A stretch of DNA of 64,000 nt from an uncultured Lachnospiraceae bacterium (GCA_934351925.1 CAKRJT010000004.1:62001-126000), one strand, 5' to 3'; counted from the stretch's first letter, positions 1 to 10,025 are shown. Numbers and translations are program-made. The notes: generated from the sequence alone by a model not told the origin.

Positions 1-2
1 AA

Positions 3-578
3 CTTACAAGGCTTCGCCAGATATGCTGCGATCCGCGCCTGTGCTATGACAATTATCAGGGAAGCTCAGCGAAACTCGAATCATGTATTCAGCTCATTCA
101 AAGTGCGATAGATGGAGGCCACAGGCTGCTCGTATTTTCGCAGTTCACAAGCATGCTGAGTCTTATCGAAAACCGTCTTGCCGAAAATGGAATAGAATTT
201 TATAAGATAACCGGGGAGACGACGAAGCAGAAGAGAATTGAACTGGTTAAGCAGTTCAATGAGGGCGGTACGCCGGTCTTTCTGATTTCTTTGAAGGCGG
301 GAGGCGTAGGACTCAATCTTGTAGGTGCCGACATGGTTATACATTATGATCCTTGGTGGAATGTCGCTGTTCAGAACCAGGCGACTGACAGAGCACACAG
401 AATAGGCCAGAACAAGAAGGTTACGGTCTATAAGATGGTCGTAAAGAACACGATAGAGGAGAAGATAATAAAGCTTCAGGAAAGTAAGCGTGACCTTGCA
501 GACAGCATAATAAGCGGGGATAACGTCGGAATGGGCAGTATGAGCAGGGAAGAGCTCATGGAGCTGCTGGGAGTGTGA
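3..578 (+). CDS. SNF2-family DNA helicase, C-terminal part (5' truncated by window)
   Basis: The reading frame is open from the first bases of the window, so only the last 191 codons are present. They carry the C-terminal RecA-like lobe of SNF2 ATPases: an LVFSQFTSM motif, a GGVGLNL stretch followed by DPWWN (motif V region) and the diagnostic ATDRAHRIGQ motif VI with its arginine finger. The end, after a charged helix, is the short tail MSREELMELLGV that many clostridial SNF2 proteins show. The family uses ATP to translocate on double-stranded DNA and remodel bound proteins; the bacterial role is poorly defined. A terminator follows within about 35 bp, so this is the last gene of its unit. 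The N-terminal ATPase lobe and any SWIM zinc finger lie outside the window. Confidence 0.93.
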   Translation, partial: LTRLRQICCDPRLCYDNYQGSSAKLESCIQLIQSAIDGGHRLLVFSQFTSMLSLIENRLAENGIEFYKITGETTKQKRIELVKQFNEGGTPVFLISLKAGGVGLNLVGADMVIHYDPWWNVAVQNQATDRAHRIGQNKKVTVYKMVVKNTIEEKIIKLQESKRDLADSIISGDNVGMGSMSREELMELLGV

Positions 579-610
579 ATATGTGTTCTTAAAGAAAATA
601 ATAAGTAATA

Positions 611-647
611 AAACTCAGCATCATAAAGTGGTGCTGAGTTTTTTTTG
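611..647 (+). terminator. Rho-independent terminator after SNF2 gene
   Basis: An AACTCAGCA / TGCTGAGTT stem with a short loop is followed by eight T residues. It sits about 35 bp after the helicase stop codon. Confidence 0.85.
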
Positions 648-687
648 TATAATAATGAATTTTGTTAAAATTCCCATAAAACCCCTA

Positions 688-716
688 TTGCATTTTAAAA
701 CAAGATGTGATAGTAT
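688..716 (+). promoter_or_regulatory. Candidate sigma-A promoter for hemolysin III gene
   Basis: TTGCAT and TAGTAT are separated by exactly 17 bp, about 80 bp upstream of the chosen start. The -35 is moderate, so this is a sequence-based guess. Confidence 0.4.
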
Positions 717-793
717 CTATACAAACAAGACGTAGTAATGAAAACTACATCACAAAATAAAATGAACTACAATATATGGAACGGAGGGATATT

Positions 794-1480
794 ATGGGGA
801 AACTGATTGCGAATATTGAGGAAAATGGGTTGAGGGATAAGTGGAGCGCGATTACGCACTTTATCGGTATGCTTATGACTATGCTGGCGGCTGTACCGCT
901 GCTGGTGAGGGCGGCGAAGGCTCCTGACAGGATACATTTTATTTCGCTCGGGATATTTGTAGTGAGTATGATTTTACTTTACGGGGCGAGTGCGACGTAC
1001 CACTCGGTACGCGCATCGCAGAGGATTCAGACCATATTGAGAAAGATAGACCACATGATGATTTTTGTGTTGATTGCGGGCTCGTACACGCCGATATGCC
1101 TTGTAGTGCTAAATGGCATGGTCGGATATATCATGCTCGCCCTTGTCTGGGGGATTGCGGCTGCGGGAATTATCATAAAGCTGTGTTGGATAACCTGCCC
1201 TAAGTGGTTCTCATCGGCACTGTACATCGCGATGGGCTGGGTATGCCTGATAGCGTTTTCAAAGATATACGCGGCGCTGTCCGCCCCGGCGTTTGGCTGG
1301 CTGCTGGCAGGCGGACTCATATATACGGTGGGCGGCGTGATATATGCACTCAAGGTTCCGGGCTTTGATGCCAGGCATAAGAGCTTCGGCTCGCATGAGA
1401 TATTCCATCTGTTCGTCATGGGTGGAAGCATATGCCATTTTATTCTGATGTTTCAGTATATAACCGTGTTCCCTGTGTAA
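794..1480 (+). CDS. Hemolysin III family (PAQR/YqfA-like) membrane protein
   Basis: This encodes 228 residues with about seven hydrophobic segments and the PAQR/hemolysin III signature: a histidine in SAITHFIG near the N-terminus (H22), ATYHS after the second membrane segment, and HEIFHLFVMGG plus CHF in the last third. These histidines and serine form the putative metal site of the family. The start at 794 is preferred over the upstream in-frame ATG at 776 because CGGAGGGA lies 4-5 bp before it. Members are integral membrane proteins with suspected hydrolase or membrane-homeostasis roles; haemolytic activity is not established for most of them. The gene is monocistronic. Its last 41 bp overlap the 3' end of the convergent AraC-type gene. 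Confidence 0.9.
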   Translation: MGKLIANIEENGLRDKWSAITHFIGMLMTMLAAVPLLVRAAKAPDRIHFISLGIFVVSMILLYGASATYHSVRASQRIQTILRKIDHMMIFVLIAGSYTPICLVVLNGMVGYIMLALVWGIAAAGIIIKLCWITCPKWFSSALYIAMGWVCLIAFSKIYAALSAPAFGWLLAGGLIYTVGGVIYALKVPGFDARHKSFGSHEIFHLFVMGGSICHFILMFQYITVFPV

Positions 1481-2279
1481 GGATACGGCTTTTGCGGAAA
1501 GCACCCGGGGTTGAACTGACATAGCTTTTAAAAACCCGGTTAAAATATGCGGCCGACTCAAAGCCGCACTCGTCGGCAATCCTGCCCGTGGACTTGTCGG
1601 TGTCGGAAAGGAGAACGCAGGCATGCTGGATTTTGAGGCTGTTGATATAGTGTATGACGGTCTCGCCCGTGTGCTTTTTGAAGAAACTGCACAGATAGCC
1701 CTTGGATATAAAGAGCTTACTGCTAAGCTCGTCAAGATTTCTGATTTCGGCGTAATGGCTGCCGATGTAGGAGGTAATCTTGGCGAGCTCTTTGTTGTTT
1801 CCGGAGAGAGGGCTGCCGGCTTTGCGTGTGGCTGTCTGCGAGCTGAGCAGACCGAGAATGGTTGAAAAGTAGGCAAAGCCGAGTTCAGGGCGCTGCCTGC
1901 ATGCCGCCGACAGCCGCACAATCTCTGTGACAATATCCTCCGGGAGGGATATTATCTTGGTGTGAAGGCATTTGAGCAGGGTGGACTTCGCTTCGGGCGT
2001 GTAGTATCTGCTGAGATAATTATTTGAAAAATTAAAGCAAATTCCGTCGTAGCTTGCATCGCCGTAGCTCCTGTGGAGCTCACCCGGTCTTATGATGGCG
2101 ACATCTCCACCGTTTGTCTCAAACACATTTCCGTCAATAATCATATAACGTGTCCCTTTAAGCAGCAGATAAATCTCATATACATCGTGGTAGTGATAGT
2201 AGGGAAGGTCAGTGCTGTAGCGCTTTACATCATCGTTCACCAGCAGACAGCTTCCCAAAAGCGAATGAACAGCGTCCAT
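1440..2279 (-). CDS. AraC-family transcriptional regulator, cupin sensor
   Basis: This gives 279 residues from the ATG at 2279, which has AAGGAG about 6 bp upstream; an in-frame ATG ten codons earlier lacks a good ribosome site. The N-terminal ~110 residues look like an AraC cupin ligand domain (YHYHDVYEIYLLLKG, then RPGELHRS). The last ~100 residues hold two helix-turn-helix motifs, including the typical IADECGFESAAYFNRVFK of the second HTH. Such proteins sense a sugar or glycoside and activate a neighbouring catabolic operon. The divergent partner is the GH2/GH115/MATE set starting 139 bp away, so local control of that operon is the simplest inference. The gene overlaps the end of the convergent hemolysin III gene by 41 bp. 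Confidence 0.9.
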   Translation of the reverse strand: MDAVHSLLGSCLLVNDDVKRYSTDLPYYHYHDVYEIYLLLKGTRYMIIDGNVFETNGGDVAIIRPGELHRSYGDASYDGICFNFSNNYLSRYYTPEAKSTLLKCLHTKIISLPEDIVTEIVRLSAACRQRPELGFAYFSTILGLLSSQTATRKAGSPLSGNNKELAKITSYIGSHYAEIRNLDELSSKLFISKGYLCSFFKKHTGETVIHYINSLKIQHACVLLSDTDKSTGRIADECGFESAAYFNRVFKSYVSSTPGAFRKSRILTQGTRLYTETSE

Positions 2280-2417
2280 GGGGTACTCCTTAAAAATATA
2301 ATTGTGCAACTAATTAATATAGTATAAAAAAACGTCAAAAAGCGCAATATATTACAATAAAATATCATGTCAGGATAGTATAATTATTCTATAATAATTT
2401 TATGGAGGTTCACTACC

Positions 2418-4985
2418 ATGACAAGAGACAGAATTTCAATGAACGAGGGCTGGCGTTTTCACACAGGAGAGATTGGCGGTGTGCGTAACCGCTGGGCCTG
2501 GGGCAAGTCCGGCTCGTGGAACCAGGGACCTGAGTCCTTCGACTATGATGACAGTGAGTGGACGAAGGTGGAACTGCCACATGATTTTGTTATTGAGAGC
2601 ACGCCGTATGAGTATTCAGCGCAGGAGTTCGGGAGCGATAACGCGATACCCGAGATGGATACAGTGAAGAACATTCACACCACGGCTGGCTCATTTAAGA
2701 AGGACGTCGGCTGGTATAGAAAGCATTTTTTCATCGATGAAGGTGATTTTGGAAAGAGAATATATGTAGCGTTTGACGGCGTGTACCGCGACAGCAGAGT
2801 GTATGTCAACAATTTCTTTGTGGGAAGGCATCAGAGCGGCTACACTCCGTTTGAGTATGATATCTCAGATTTTTTGAATTACGGCGGTGACAATGTTATC
2901 GTGGTGTACGCAGACGCGCGGGCTGCCGAGGGGTGGTTCTATGAGGGCGGAGGCATATACCGAAATGTGTGGCTGTATAAGACCGCGCCTGTGCATTTTT
3001 CGGATATCTTTGTTAAAGCTGTACCTAAGGCGGTTCCTGTAGACGGCAGGGTAGACGCGGATATTGAGATATCACTTGAGATAGCTTCCAGCGAGTTTAC
3101 CATGGAGAAGGACAAGCATATACCTTTTGCGGCGCAGGACTCGCCCGCTGTGGGAAGTGCGGCGGCATACAGTGTGGAACTTGAGATAACCGGGTGCGGT
3201 TGTGCGGGGACGAAGGATATGCAGCATGGCCGTGATGATGGTGAATCGGTTAGTGATGGAATTGAGAAGAATAGTGATGACATAACTCCTGTTTGGCATA
3301 CGTTATCGGAGTTAAGCGCCATAAACTTTGGAACAGGTATATATAAATTGTCAGCGGATATGAGTAATGCAAGAGCATGGGATATGGACTCGCCGTTCAT
3401 GTACAAGGCAAGGCTGCGCCTTTTCAAGGACGGGAAGTGCATAGACTGCTGCGAGCAGGAGTTCGGCATAAGAAAGATATATTTTGATGCCGATGAGGGC
3501 TTTATTTTAAACGGAAGAAAAGTCAAGTTAAACGGAGTGTGCTGCCATCAGAACCACGGCGGTGTCGGCGCGGCTCTGACAGGGGAAATGTACCACTACA
3601 GGCTGTTAAAGCTCAAGGAGCTGGGAGTCAATGCGTACCGTACATCGCATTACTGCCCGGCACCGGAGCTTCTGTATTGGTGCGACCGGCTGGGAATACT
3701 TGTTATGGATGAGACGAGGCTTCTATCGAGCGCCCGGGAGGATTTGGAACAGCTCGAGGCGGTTGTAAGGCAGGGCAGAAATCATCCGAGCGTTATCATG
3801 TATTCAATAGGAAACGAGGAGGCGCAGTCACAGCTTATAAAGCAGGGCGGATATATTACAAAAACCATGATAAATTATGTGCGCGCGCTCGACGACACCA
3901 GACCCGTCACGATGGGGCTTCTCCTGTATGATTTGCAGAAGAGAAGGAAGCTTGACTCTGTGGAGGAGATTGCACATATCGGGACGCAGCTCGACGTGTG
4001 CGGTTTTAACTACCATCACCTCAGATGGCAGGAATACAAGAATCTGCACCCTTACCAGCCGATGATATGCACCGAGGCGTCCACGGTAAAAGGAAGCAGA
4101 GGGTGCTATGAGAGAGATGATAATAAGTGTCTGCTTGAGCTTACCATGATGGACACTGTGAAAGAGCAGATGGAGTATGTTGATAAGGAATACATGGCGG
4201 GAGCTTTTTTGTGGACAGGCTTTGACTACTATGGGGAGCCTACGCCGTTTGCCTGGCCGGCGGTCAGCTCGCAGTTCGGGCTTATGGATTTGTCGGGAAA
4301 TCCTAAGGACGGATACTACTATTTCCGCGCGCTTTTCAGAGACGAACCGCTTATACATATCGCGTGCTCATGGAGCGGGACGGCAGGGGAGAAAAAGGAT
4401 ATTGTTGTGTTCACCAACTGTAAGGCGGCAGAGCTTTTTGTCAACGGAAGAAGTCTCGGAAAAAGGGAGAAAACCAGGTTTGGCTATCTGTGCTGGGAGG
4501 CTGTTCCTTATGAGCCGGGCAGACTCGAGGCTGTTGGCGATGACGAAGCCGCGAGGGACATCGCGGCAACACCGGGAAATGCCTGTGATGTAAAGCTGTA
4601 TATTGAGCATGCAGAAAATAATATTCTGATTGTAAATGCGTCAGTCATCGATGACTACGGCAATGTGGTGTGCGATGCAGATTGTGACTTGAAGTTCAGC
4701 GCGCATATTCTAAACGATGCATATGTTACAGTACACTGTGAGTCGGAGTCCGGCTATAGTGCGGTGATAAATGTGCCGTTTACAAACAAAACTCACGTTG
4801 ATGGAATGACTAATGAGACACTTGACGGCGCAGATGCAGAGCAAATAAGGCTCCTTGGCACCTCAAGCGGGTACGCCGCCGACCATGTACCGCCTCACAG
4901 CGACGTGAGAAGAACCTTTAACGGTCTTGCACAGGCTGTTTTTAAGGTATATAATAAAAATATTGTTTTCGGAACAGTAGTTTAA
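2418..4985 (+). CDS. Glycoside hydrolase family 2 protein (beta-galactosidase/glucuronidase-like), cytoplasmic
   Basis: This is an 855-residue GH2 enzyme, with TATGGAGG upstream of the ATG. The N-terminal jelly-roll sugar-binding domain is seen around residues 1-190 (DGVYRDSRVYVN, GWFYEGGGIYRNVW). An immunoglobulin-like domain follows, interrupted by a low-conservation stretch near residues 215-300. The TIM barrel has acid/base Glu467 in SIGNEE and the probable nucleophile Glu553 in MICTEAS; a C-terminal beta domain follows. There is no signal peptide, so it should act on imported oligosaccharides. GH2 includes beta-galactosidase, beta-glucuronidase, beta-mannosidase and arabinofuranosidase, and the sequence alone does not decide between them. 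The GH115 gene starts 8 bp after this stop, so the two probably trim the same glycan. Confidence 0.92.
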   Translation: MTRDRISMNEGWRFHTGEIGGVRNRWAWGKSGSWNQGPESFDYDDSEWTKVELPHDFVIESTPYEYSAQEFGSDNAIPEMDTVKNIHTTAGSFKKDVGWYRKHFFIDEGDFGKRIYVAFDGVYRDSRVYVNNFFVGRHQSGYTPFEYDISDFLNYGGDNVIVVYADARAAEGWFYEGGGIYRNVWLYKTAPVHFSDIFVKAVPKAVPVDGRVDADIEISLEIASSEFTMEKDKHIPFAAQDSPAVGSAAAYSVELEITGCGCAGTKDMQHGRDDGESVSDGIEKNSDDITPVWHTLSELSAINFGTGIYKLSADMSNARAWDMDSPFMYKARLRLFKDGKCIDCCEQEFGIRKIYFDADEGFILNGRKVKLNGVCCHQNHGGVGAALTGEMYHYRLLKLKELGVNAYRTSHYCPAPELLYWCDRLGILVMDETRLLSSAREDLEQLEAVVRQGRNHPSVIMYSIGNEEAQSQLIKQGGYITKTMINYVRALDDTRPVTMGLLLYDLQKRRKLDSVEEIAHIGTQLDVCGFNYHHLRWQEYKNLHPYQPMICTEASTVKGSRGCYERDDNKCLLELTMMDTVKEQMEYVDKEYMAGAFLWTGFDYYGEPTPFAWPAVSSQFGLMDLSGNPKDGYYYFRALFRDEPLIHIACSWSGTAGEKKDIVVFTNCKAAELFVNGRSLGKREKTRFGYLCWEAVPYEPGRLEAVGDDEAARDIAATPGNACDVKLYIEHAENNILIVNASVIDDYGNVVCDADCDLKFSAHILNDAYVTVHCESESGYSAVINVPFTNKTHVDGMTNETLDGADAEQIRLLGTSSGYAADHVPPHSDVRRTFNGLAQAVFKVYNKNIVFGTVV

Positions 4986-4993
4986 GAGGGCGT

Positions 4994-7900
4994 ATGAAGC
5001 CTTTAGAAAGCAGCTTACCATACAGTAGTGGATTGGGAATGGGGAATATTATGGATTGGGAATTATATTCGGGTGGAAATGTAAGAGTACTGTGCCGTGC
5101 GGACAGTGAGGCGGTGAGGATTGCCGCGCGCAATCTGGTGAAGGATATTGAAAAGGTTTTCTCGGGTGACATTCATGCGGAGCTTGAGCTTGGAACGGCA
5201 GCTGATTGCGGCTCTGACAAAGGCGACCAAAATTCCGGAAAAACTGTCACCATAGTAATCAGCCGTGAGGAGCTTGGCAGGAAAGAGGCGTACTCACATA
5301 GGGTGAAGGATGGTGTGCTCTACATCACGGGGCAGGACAGAAGAGGAATGATTTACGGAGTATATGAGCTGTCAAGGTGGCTTGGAGTGTCACCTTGGTA
5401 TTATTTTGCCGATGTGCCCGTAAAAAGGAGGGACAGCGCCGTGCTGCCCGATGGCTATCACTACAGCGATTATCCGGCAGTCGAGTACCGTGGAATATTC
5501 ATAAATGACGAGGAGGAGCTCGACAAGTGGGTAAGGCTTCACCTCGGCGAGGAGACTATCGGTGTTCGGGCTTATGAGAAGATTTTTGAGCTGCTGCTGC
5601 GTCTGCGAGCGAATTACATATGGCCTGCGATGCATGTCAATTCCTTTAATTTGAAGAGGGAGAACGGAGAACTTGCCGACAGAATGGGAATCGTTGTGGG
5701 AACCTCACACTGCGATATGCTTATGAGGAGCAATAACAGGGAGTGGTATCCGTGGCTTAAAAAGAAGGGTTACACCGATGTTGAGTACGATTATTCCATT
5801 CCGGGCAGGAACCGTGATGCTCTGAACGAATATTGGCGTGAGAGCGTTGAGCAGAATAAGGACTTTGAGGTTGGCTACACCCTCGGAATGAGAGGAATAC
5901 ACGACTCGGGCTTTGAGACGAAGAGCCTTAAAGGATTGACGGGTGAGGAACTTAGAAAGGCGAAGATAGAGCTTTTGCAGACCATAATCGGGGCGCAGGA
6001 GAAGATACTTGCGGACACGCTCGATGACGAGCCGCTTAAGAGCTTCGTTCCTTACAAGGAGGTTCTCGAGCTCTATGACAACGGGCTCGAGGTGCCGGAG
6101 GATTTGACGCTCATATGGACAAACGACAATTACGGTTATATAAGACGCTATCCGGGAGAGAAGGAGAAGGCGAGAAAAGGCGGGAATGGTATCTATTATC
6201 ATAACTCCTACTGGGCGCCGCCGGGAGCATCCTATCTTTTTATCAATTCGATACCGCTTGCACACACGAGAAACGAGCTGTATAAGGCTTGGTGCGAGGG
6301 AATAAGAAAGGTGTGGGTGTTAAATGTCGGCGCGATAAAGCCGCTCGAGCAGGAGATAACCTTCTACCTTGATTTTGCGTGGGAGGCCGGAAAGGAGAAC
6401 CCGCAGCGCAGGACGGACGATGTTGATGAGTACCTTAAGTTGTGGATAAATGAGACCTTTTCTGGAAACTTTGGGGAAAAGATGGCGCGGATACTCAACG
6501 ATTTCTCACAGCTTACCAACGTGAGAAAGATTGAACTCATGGACAGCGATGTGTTCTCACAGACAGCCTACGGCGATGAGTCGACGATCAGAATTAACAG
6601 GTACCGTGAGCTTGTCAGGGAGGCTGACGAGGTGTATGAGGCACTTCCGGCGGAGGAGAAGGATGCCTTTTTTCAGCTATGCCTTATGAAAATCCATGCG
6701 GCATACTACACCAACTGCATGTTCTACTGCGCGGACAGAAGTGCGCTGTGCACGAAACAGGGAAAGGGACAGGCGGCGTATGAGTATGCGCGGATTTGCA
6801 GGGAGTACGATGACAGGAGAAGAAAGCTCATTTTCTACTACAACAATGTCATGGCAGATGGAAAGTGGTCGGGAATACTCACTCCCGAGGATTTTCCGCC
6901 GCCAAGGACTGCCATGCTTCCTGCGTGTGTGGTTCCGCTTGCGGAGCTTCGCGATATAGAGAGCAGGCTTGTCGTGACGCTGTGGAATGATGAGGAAAGC
7001 CTTGATTTCGTGAACGGCAGGGAGAAGTGGCTCGAGCTTGCAAATGCGGGCGCGGGAGTGTTAAACGTGACCGCAGAGCTGCCGGCGTGGCTTGAAATTG
7101 CAGAGGATACGAAAGCGCTGAGCATTGAGAAACACACACATGAAGGCGTAGATATACATAGTGGCTTATATCTGTCTGAAAACGCGGCCTACCCGGTTGG
7201 TTTTGAGGTCGGTGCAGAGCGGCGTGTGCTTGTGAAGCCGTGTCTGTCAGCAATCGAAGGCGACGGAACAGGGAAAAATGCGGGAACGCTGCGCGGTGTT
7301 ATAAGGCTGGTGTGCGATGCCACGGGGCAGAGCGTGGATATTCCGGTCAGCGTTGACAATTCTGCGACAGCTCTTATCGGCAAAGAAGCTTCCAATGGTG
7401 TGGCAGTGGAGGACGGCGGAGCCGTGGTACTGGAGGCTGACGGCGCAGGCGGTATATCGGGCACGGGCTGGCACAGAGTCAAAAGGCTCGGGCGTGACCA
7501 TGGGTGTCTGCTCGAGGCGTGTCAGGACAGTGAAGCTGGGCATAAGACGGAATCAGGTGTAAGCTATAATTTTTATATAAGGAAGGAAAGCGAAAATCCG
7601 GTTCTTGAGCTTCACCGTTTTCCATCACTAAATTCAACCGGGCGCATAAGGGCTGAGGTGTCCATTGACGGTGGGGAGAGGCTTCTGCTTGAGAGCGCGT
7701 CGAACGATGAGTGGCGCGGAAACTGGAAGCAGAACATTCTCGACAATGTGGACAAGCTGGCGATAACGCTTCCAAGTCTGGGTGCCGGTATGCACAGCCT
7801 CACAATTTATCCTGTTGACAAATATTTTGCCTTCAGCAGAATGGTCATATATACGGAGCCTGTGAAGAAGAGCATGTTCGGCGGACTCTCGGGGGACAAT

Positions 7901-8665
7901 ACACTGCCGTTTGAAGGAAAGACTATGGTGGGCGATGAAGGAAATAATTATGTGACGAACAAAGTAAGCAATTTGCCGGTTGGAGACAGGCTGTACGGGG
8001 ATATAGAGCTCAAGCCGCGCCCTATGCTGGTGGCGGGAATTACGCCGGGCTCTAACACGCTTCCTGACACGAACACAGTCGTGGAATGGAGCTATGATGT
8101 AACTGAGGCTTCACGGAAAATAACGGCGGCACAGCTTGTTAAGACAGCTGACGTGCCTTTTGCCGAGGAGAATGGCGCGATTAGGATTGACATGGCGGCA
8201 TGTCTTGCGGATAATAGTAATGCGTATATGAGAGGTAAGTGGGAATACTGCCTCAGCGAGTCCTACGACGGAAGCGGGCTTGCGATGTACATAAGAGAAC
8301 CGGGAATTAAGTATGACGGTGATAAGCCGTCGCTGCACTACGCAATTGCCTGTGAGGGCGGACGCTACAGTCTGTGGATTTTGACAAAGACAGAGTCATA
8401 TGACGGCGCTGAGCTTCTCGCGGACATAGACGGCAGAATACTTGCGGCAGAGCAGACAGGCGGCGGGGAGAGGCTTGGAAATTACTGCGGTGAGAGAGTG
8501 TACCGCTGGGAAAAATTGTGGCAGCAGGAGTTAGGCTGCGGCATGCATGAGATTGGAATCTACACTCCATCCTCAGCCAACCGGTTTGACAGAATATATA
8601 TTACCAAGGGGGACGAGTTACCTCCGACGGACAATGAATGGAAAAAGAGGTTAAGTAATGAGTAA
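4994..8665 (+). CDS. Glycoside hydrolase family 115 (alpha-glucuronidase)
   Basis: This is a 1223-residue protein with GH115 hallmarks: VEYRGIFINDEE (about 163-174), NYIWPAMH (207-214), GTSHCDMLMR (236-245) and GMRGIHDSG (about 299-306). Characterised GH115 enzymes remove alpha-1,2-linked glucuronic or 4-O-methyl-glucuronic acid from xylan, or act on arabinogalactan side chains. The C-terminal third is beta-rich, fitting the family's accessory domains. There is no secretion signal, so it is inferred to be intracellular. The ATG at 4994 has only a weak GAGGG site; the ATG at 5051 (MDWELYSGG) is a possible alternative. The gene is 8 bp downstream of GH2 and overlaps the MATE gene by 8 bp, indicating one operon and translational coupling. 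Confidence 0.93.
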   Translation: MKPLESSLPYSSGLGMGNIMDWELYSGGNVRVLCRADSEAVRIAARNLVKDIEKVFSGDIHAELELGTAADCGSDKGDQNSGKTVTIVISREELGRKEAYSHRVKDGVLYITGQDRRGMIYGVYELSRWLGVSPWYYFADVPVKRRDSAVLPDGYHYSDYPAVEYRGIFINDEEELDKWVRLHLGEETIGVRAYEKIFELLLRLRANYIWPAMHVNSFNLKRENGELADRMGIVVGTSHCDMLMRSNNREWYPWLKKKGYTDVEYDYSIPGRNRDALNEYWRESVEQNKDFEVGYTLGMRGIHDSGFETKSLKGLTGEELRKAKIELLQTIIGAQEKILADTLDDEPLKSFVPYKEVLELYDNGLEVPEDLTLIWTNDNYGYIRRYPGEKEKARKGGNGIYYHNSYWAPPGASYLFINSIPLAHTRNELYKAWCEGIRKVWVLNVGAIKPLEQEITFYLDFAWEAGKENPQRRTDDVDEYLKLWINETFSGNFGEKMARILNDFSQLTNVRKIELMDSDVFSQTAYGDESTIRINRYRELVREADEVYEALPAEEKDAFFQLCLMKIHAAYYTNCMFYCADRSALCTKQGKGQAAYEYARICREYDDRRRKLIFYYNNVMADGKWSGILTPEDFPPPRTAMLPACVVPLAELRDIESRLVVTLWNDEESLDFVNGREKWLELANAGAGVLNVTAELPAWLEIAEDTKALSIEKHTHEGVDIHSGLYLSENAAYPVGFEVGAERRVLVKPCLSAIEGDGTGKNAGTLRGVIRLVCDATGQSVDIPVSVDNSATALIGKEASNGVAVEDGGAVVLEADGAGGISGTGWHRVKRLGRDHGCLLEACQDSEAGHKTESGVSYNFYIRKESENPVLELHRFPSLNSTGRIRAEVSIDGGERLLLESASNDEWRGNWKQNILDNVDKLAITLPSLGAGMHSLTIYPVDKYFAFSRMVIYTEPVKKSMFGGLSGDNTLPFEGKTMVGDEGNNYVTNKVSNLPVGDRLYGDIELKPRPMLVAGITPGSNTLPDTNTVVEWSYDVTEASRKITAAQLVKTADVPFAEENGAIRIDMAACLADNSNAYMRGKWEYCLSESYDGSGLAMYIREPGIKYDGDKPSLHYAIACEGGRYSLWILTKTESYDGAELLADIDGRILAAEQTGGGERLGNYCGERVYRWEKLWQQELGCGMHEIGIYTPSSANRFDRIYITKGDELPPTDNEWKKRLSNE

Positions 8666-10025
8666 AATGAAAAGCAACAGCAGGGATCTGACTACCGGGC
8701 CTATAGGAAGGGGGATTCTGGCGTTTGCGATACCGCTGTTTCTGGGGCAGCTCCTACAGCAGCTCTACAATGTGGCTGATGCATGGGTCGTTGGCAACTT
8801 CGCGAACAACAACGCGTTCGCGGCGGTCAGTTCAACTGGAAGCATGGTTTTCCTCATCATCGGTTTTTTTAATGGTGTGGCCATGGGCGGCGGTGTCGTG
8901 ATTTCCAAGTATTTCGGTGCGAGGAACTATGAGGCGGTGGACAAAGCTGTTCACACCAATTTCCTTTTTGGAATAATCGCGTCGGTGCTTGCGACGGTTG
9001 TGGGACTTATTGCGGCACCGTGGCTGCTTACGATTATGAAAACACCTGCTGAGGTTATGCCGGAGTCGCTCACCTACCTTAGAATTTATTTTGCGGGTGT
9101 ATCGACAATAATCATGTACAACATAGGAATGGCTATTATGCGAGCCTTAGGTGACAGCATACACCCATTATACTATCTGATATTGTCATCGATAGTTAAT
9201 GTCATTCTTGACCTGTTTTTTGTGGCTGTGTTAGGCTGGGGCGTTGCCGGAGCCGGAATTGCGACGGTGATAGCTCAGGGTATCAGCGCAGTCATGTGTA
9301 TAGCCAGAATGTGCAGGCTTGAGGGAGCCGGAAAGCTGAAACTCAGCTCACTTAAGTATTATCCTGACTTCATGGGTGAGGTAATCGTTCAGGGACTTCC
9401 AAATGGTGTACAGAACTCGGTTATAAGCATAGGAAATATGGTTGTCCAGACTAACATCAATTCTTTCGGTTCATATGCGATGTCGGGCGTTGGCGCTTAC
9501 AGCAAGATAGAAGGCTTCGCATTCCTTCCGATTACCAGTATGTCGATATCGCTCCCTACGTTCATAGGACAGAACCTTGGGGCGAAGAAGTACGACAGAG
9601 CGAAGAAGGGGGCAGCTTTCGGAATTATCTCGAGTGTTGCGCTTGCGGAGGTTATAGGCATTATAGTGTATAACTTTGCGCCGCAGTTATTAAAATTTTT
9701 CGTTAATGTAGATGAAGCTGTAGCCATAGGACAGGGACATGCAAGGATAATAAGTCTGTTTTTCTGTCTGCTTGCGTTTTCACACTGTGCGGCAGGCGTT
9801 CTAAGAGGCTGTGGCAAATCGATAGTGCCGATGATAACCATGCTGGCGTTCTGGTGTGGAGTGAGAATAGCTTATGTCACTGCGACACTTCATTTCATAC
9901 CGAAGTTTTCGGTTATCTCATGGGCGTATCCGCTCACATGGTCACTGAGCTCCATCGTATTTCTGATATTCCTGTTAAAATCAGACTGGGTACATACATT
10001 TGAAAAGAAAAAACAAAAAGCTTGA
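8658..10025 (+). CDS. MATE family efflux transporter
   Basis: This encodes 455 residues with about 12 membrane segments in two homologous halves, opening with GRGILAFAIPLFLGQLLQQL and containing PNGVQNSVISIGN at the start of the second half. MATE proteins export organic cations or other small molecules using a Na+ or H+ gradient. The start overlaps the end of the GH115 gene by 8 bp, so its translation is coupled to a glycan hydrolase. The substrate is unknown. Export of an aglycone or toxic by-product of glycan breakdown is speculative. A terminator overlapping the stop codon closes the operon. Confidence 0.92.
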   Translation: MSKMKSNSRDLTTGPIGRGILAFAIPLFLGQLLQQLYNVADAWVVGNFANNNAFAAVSSTGSMVFLIIGFFNGVAMGGGVVISKYFGARNYEAVDKAVHTNFLFGIIASVLATVVGLIAAPWLLTIMKTPAEVMPESLTYLRIYFAGVSTIIMYNIGMAIMRALGDSIHPLYYLILSSIVNVILDLFFVAVLGWGVAGAGIATVIAQGISAVMCIARMCRLEGAGKLKLSSLKYYPDFMGEVIVQGLPNGVQNSVISIGNMVVQTNINSFGSYAMSGVGAYSKIEGFAFLPITSMSISLPTFIGQNLGAKKYDRAKKGAAFGIISSVALAEVIGIIVYNFAPQLLKFFVNVDEAVAIGQGHARIISLFFCLLAFSHCAAGVLRGCGKSIVPMITMLAFWCGVRIAYVTATLHFIPKFSVISWAYPLTWSLSSIVFLIFLLKSDWVHTFEKKKQKA

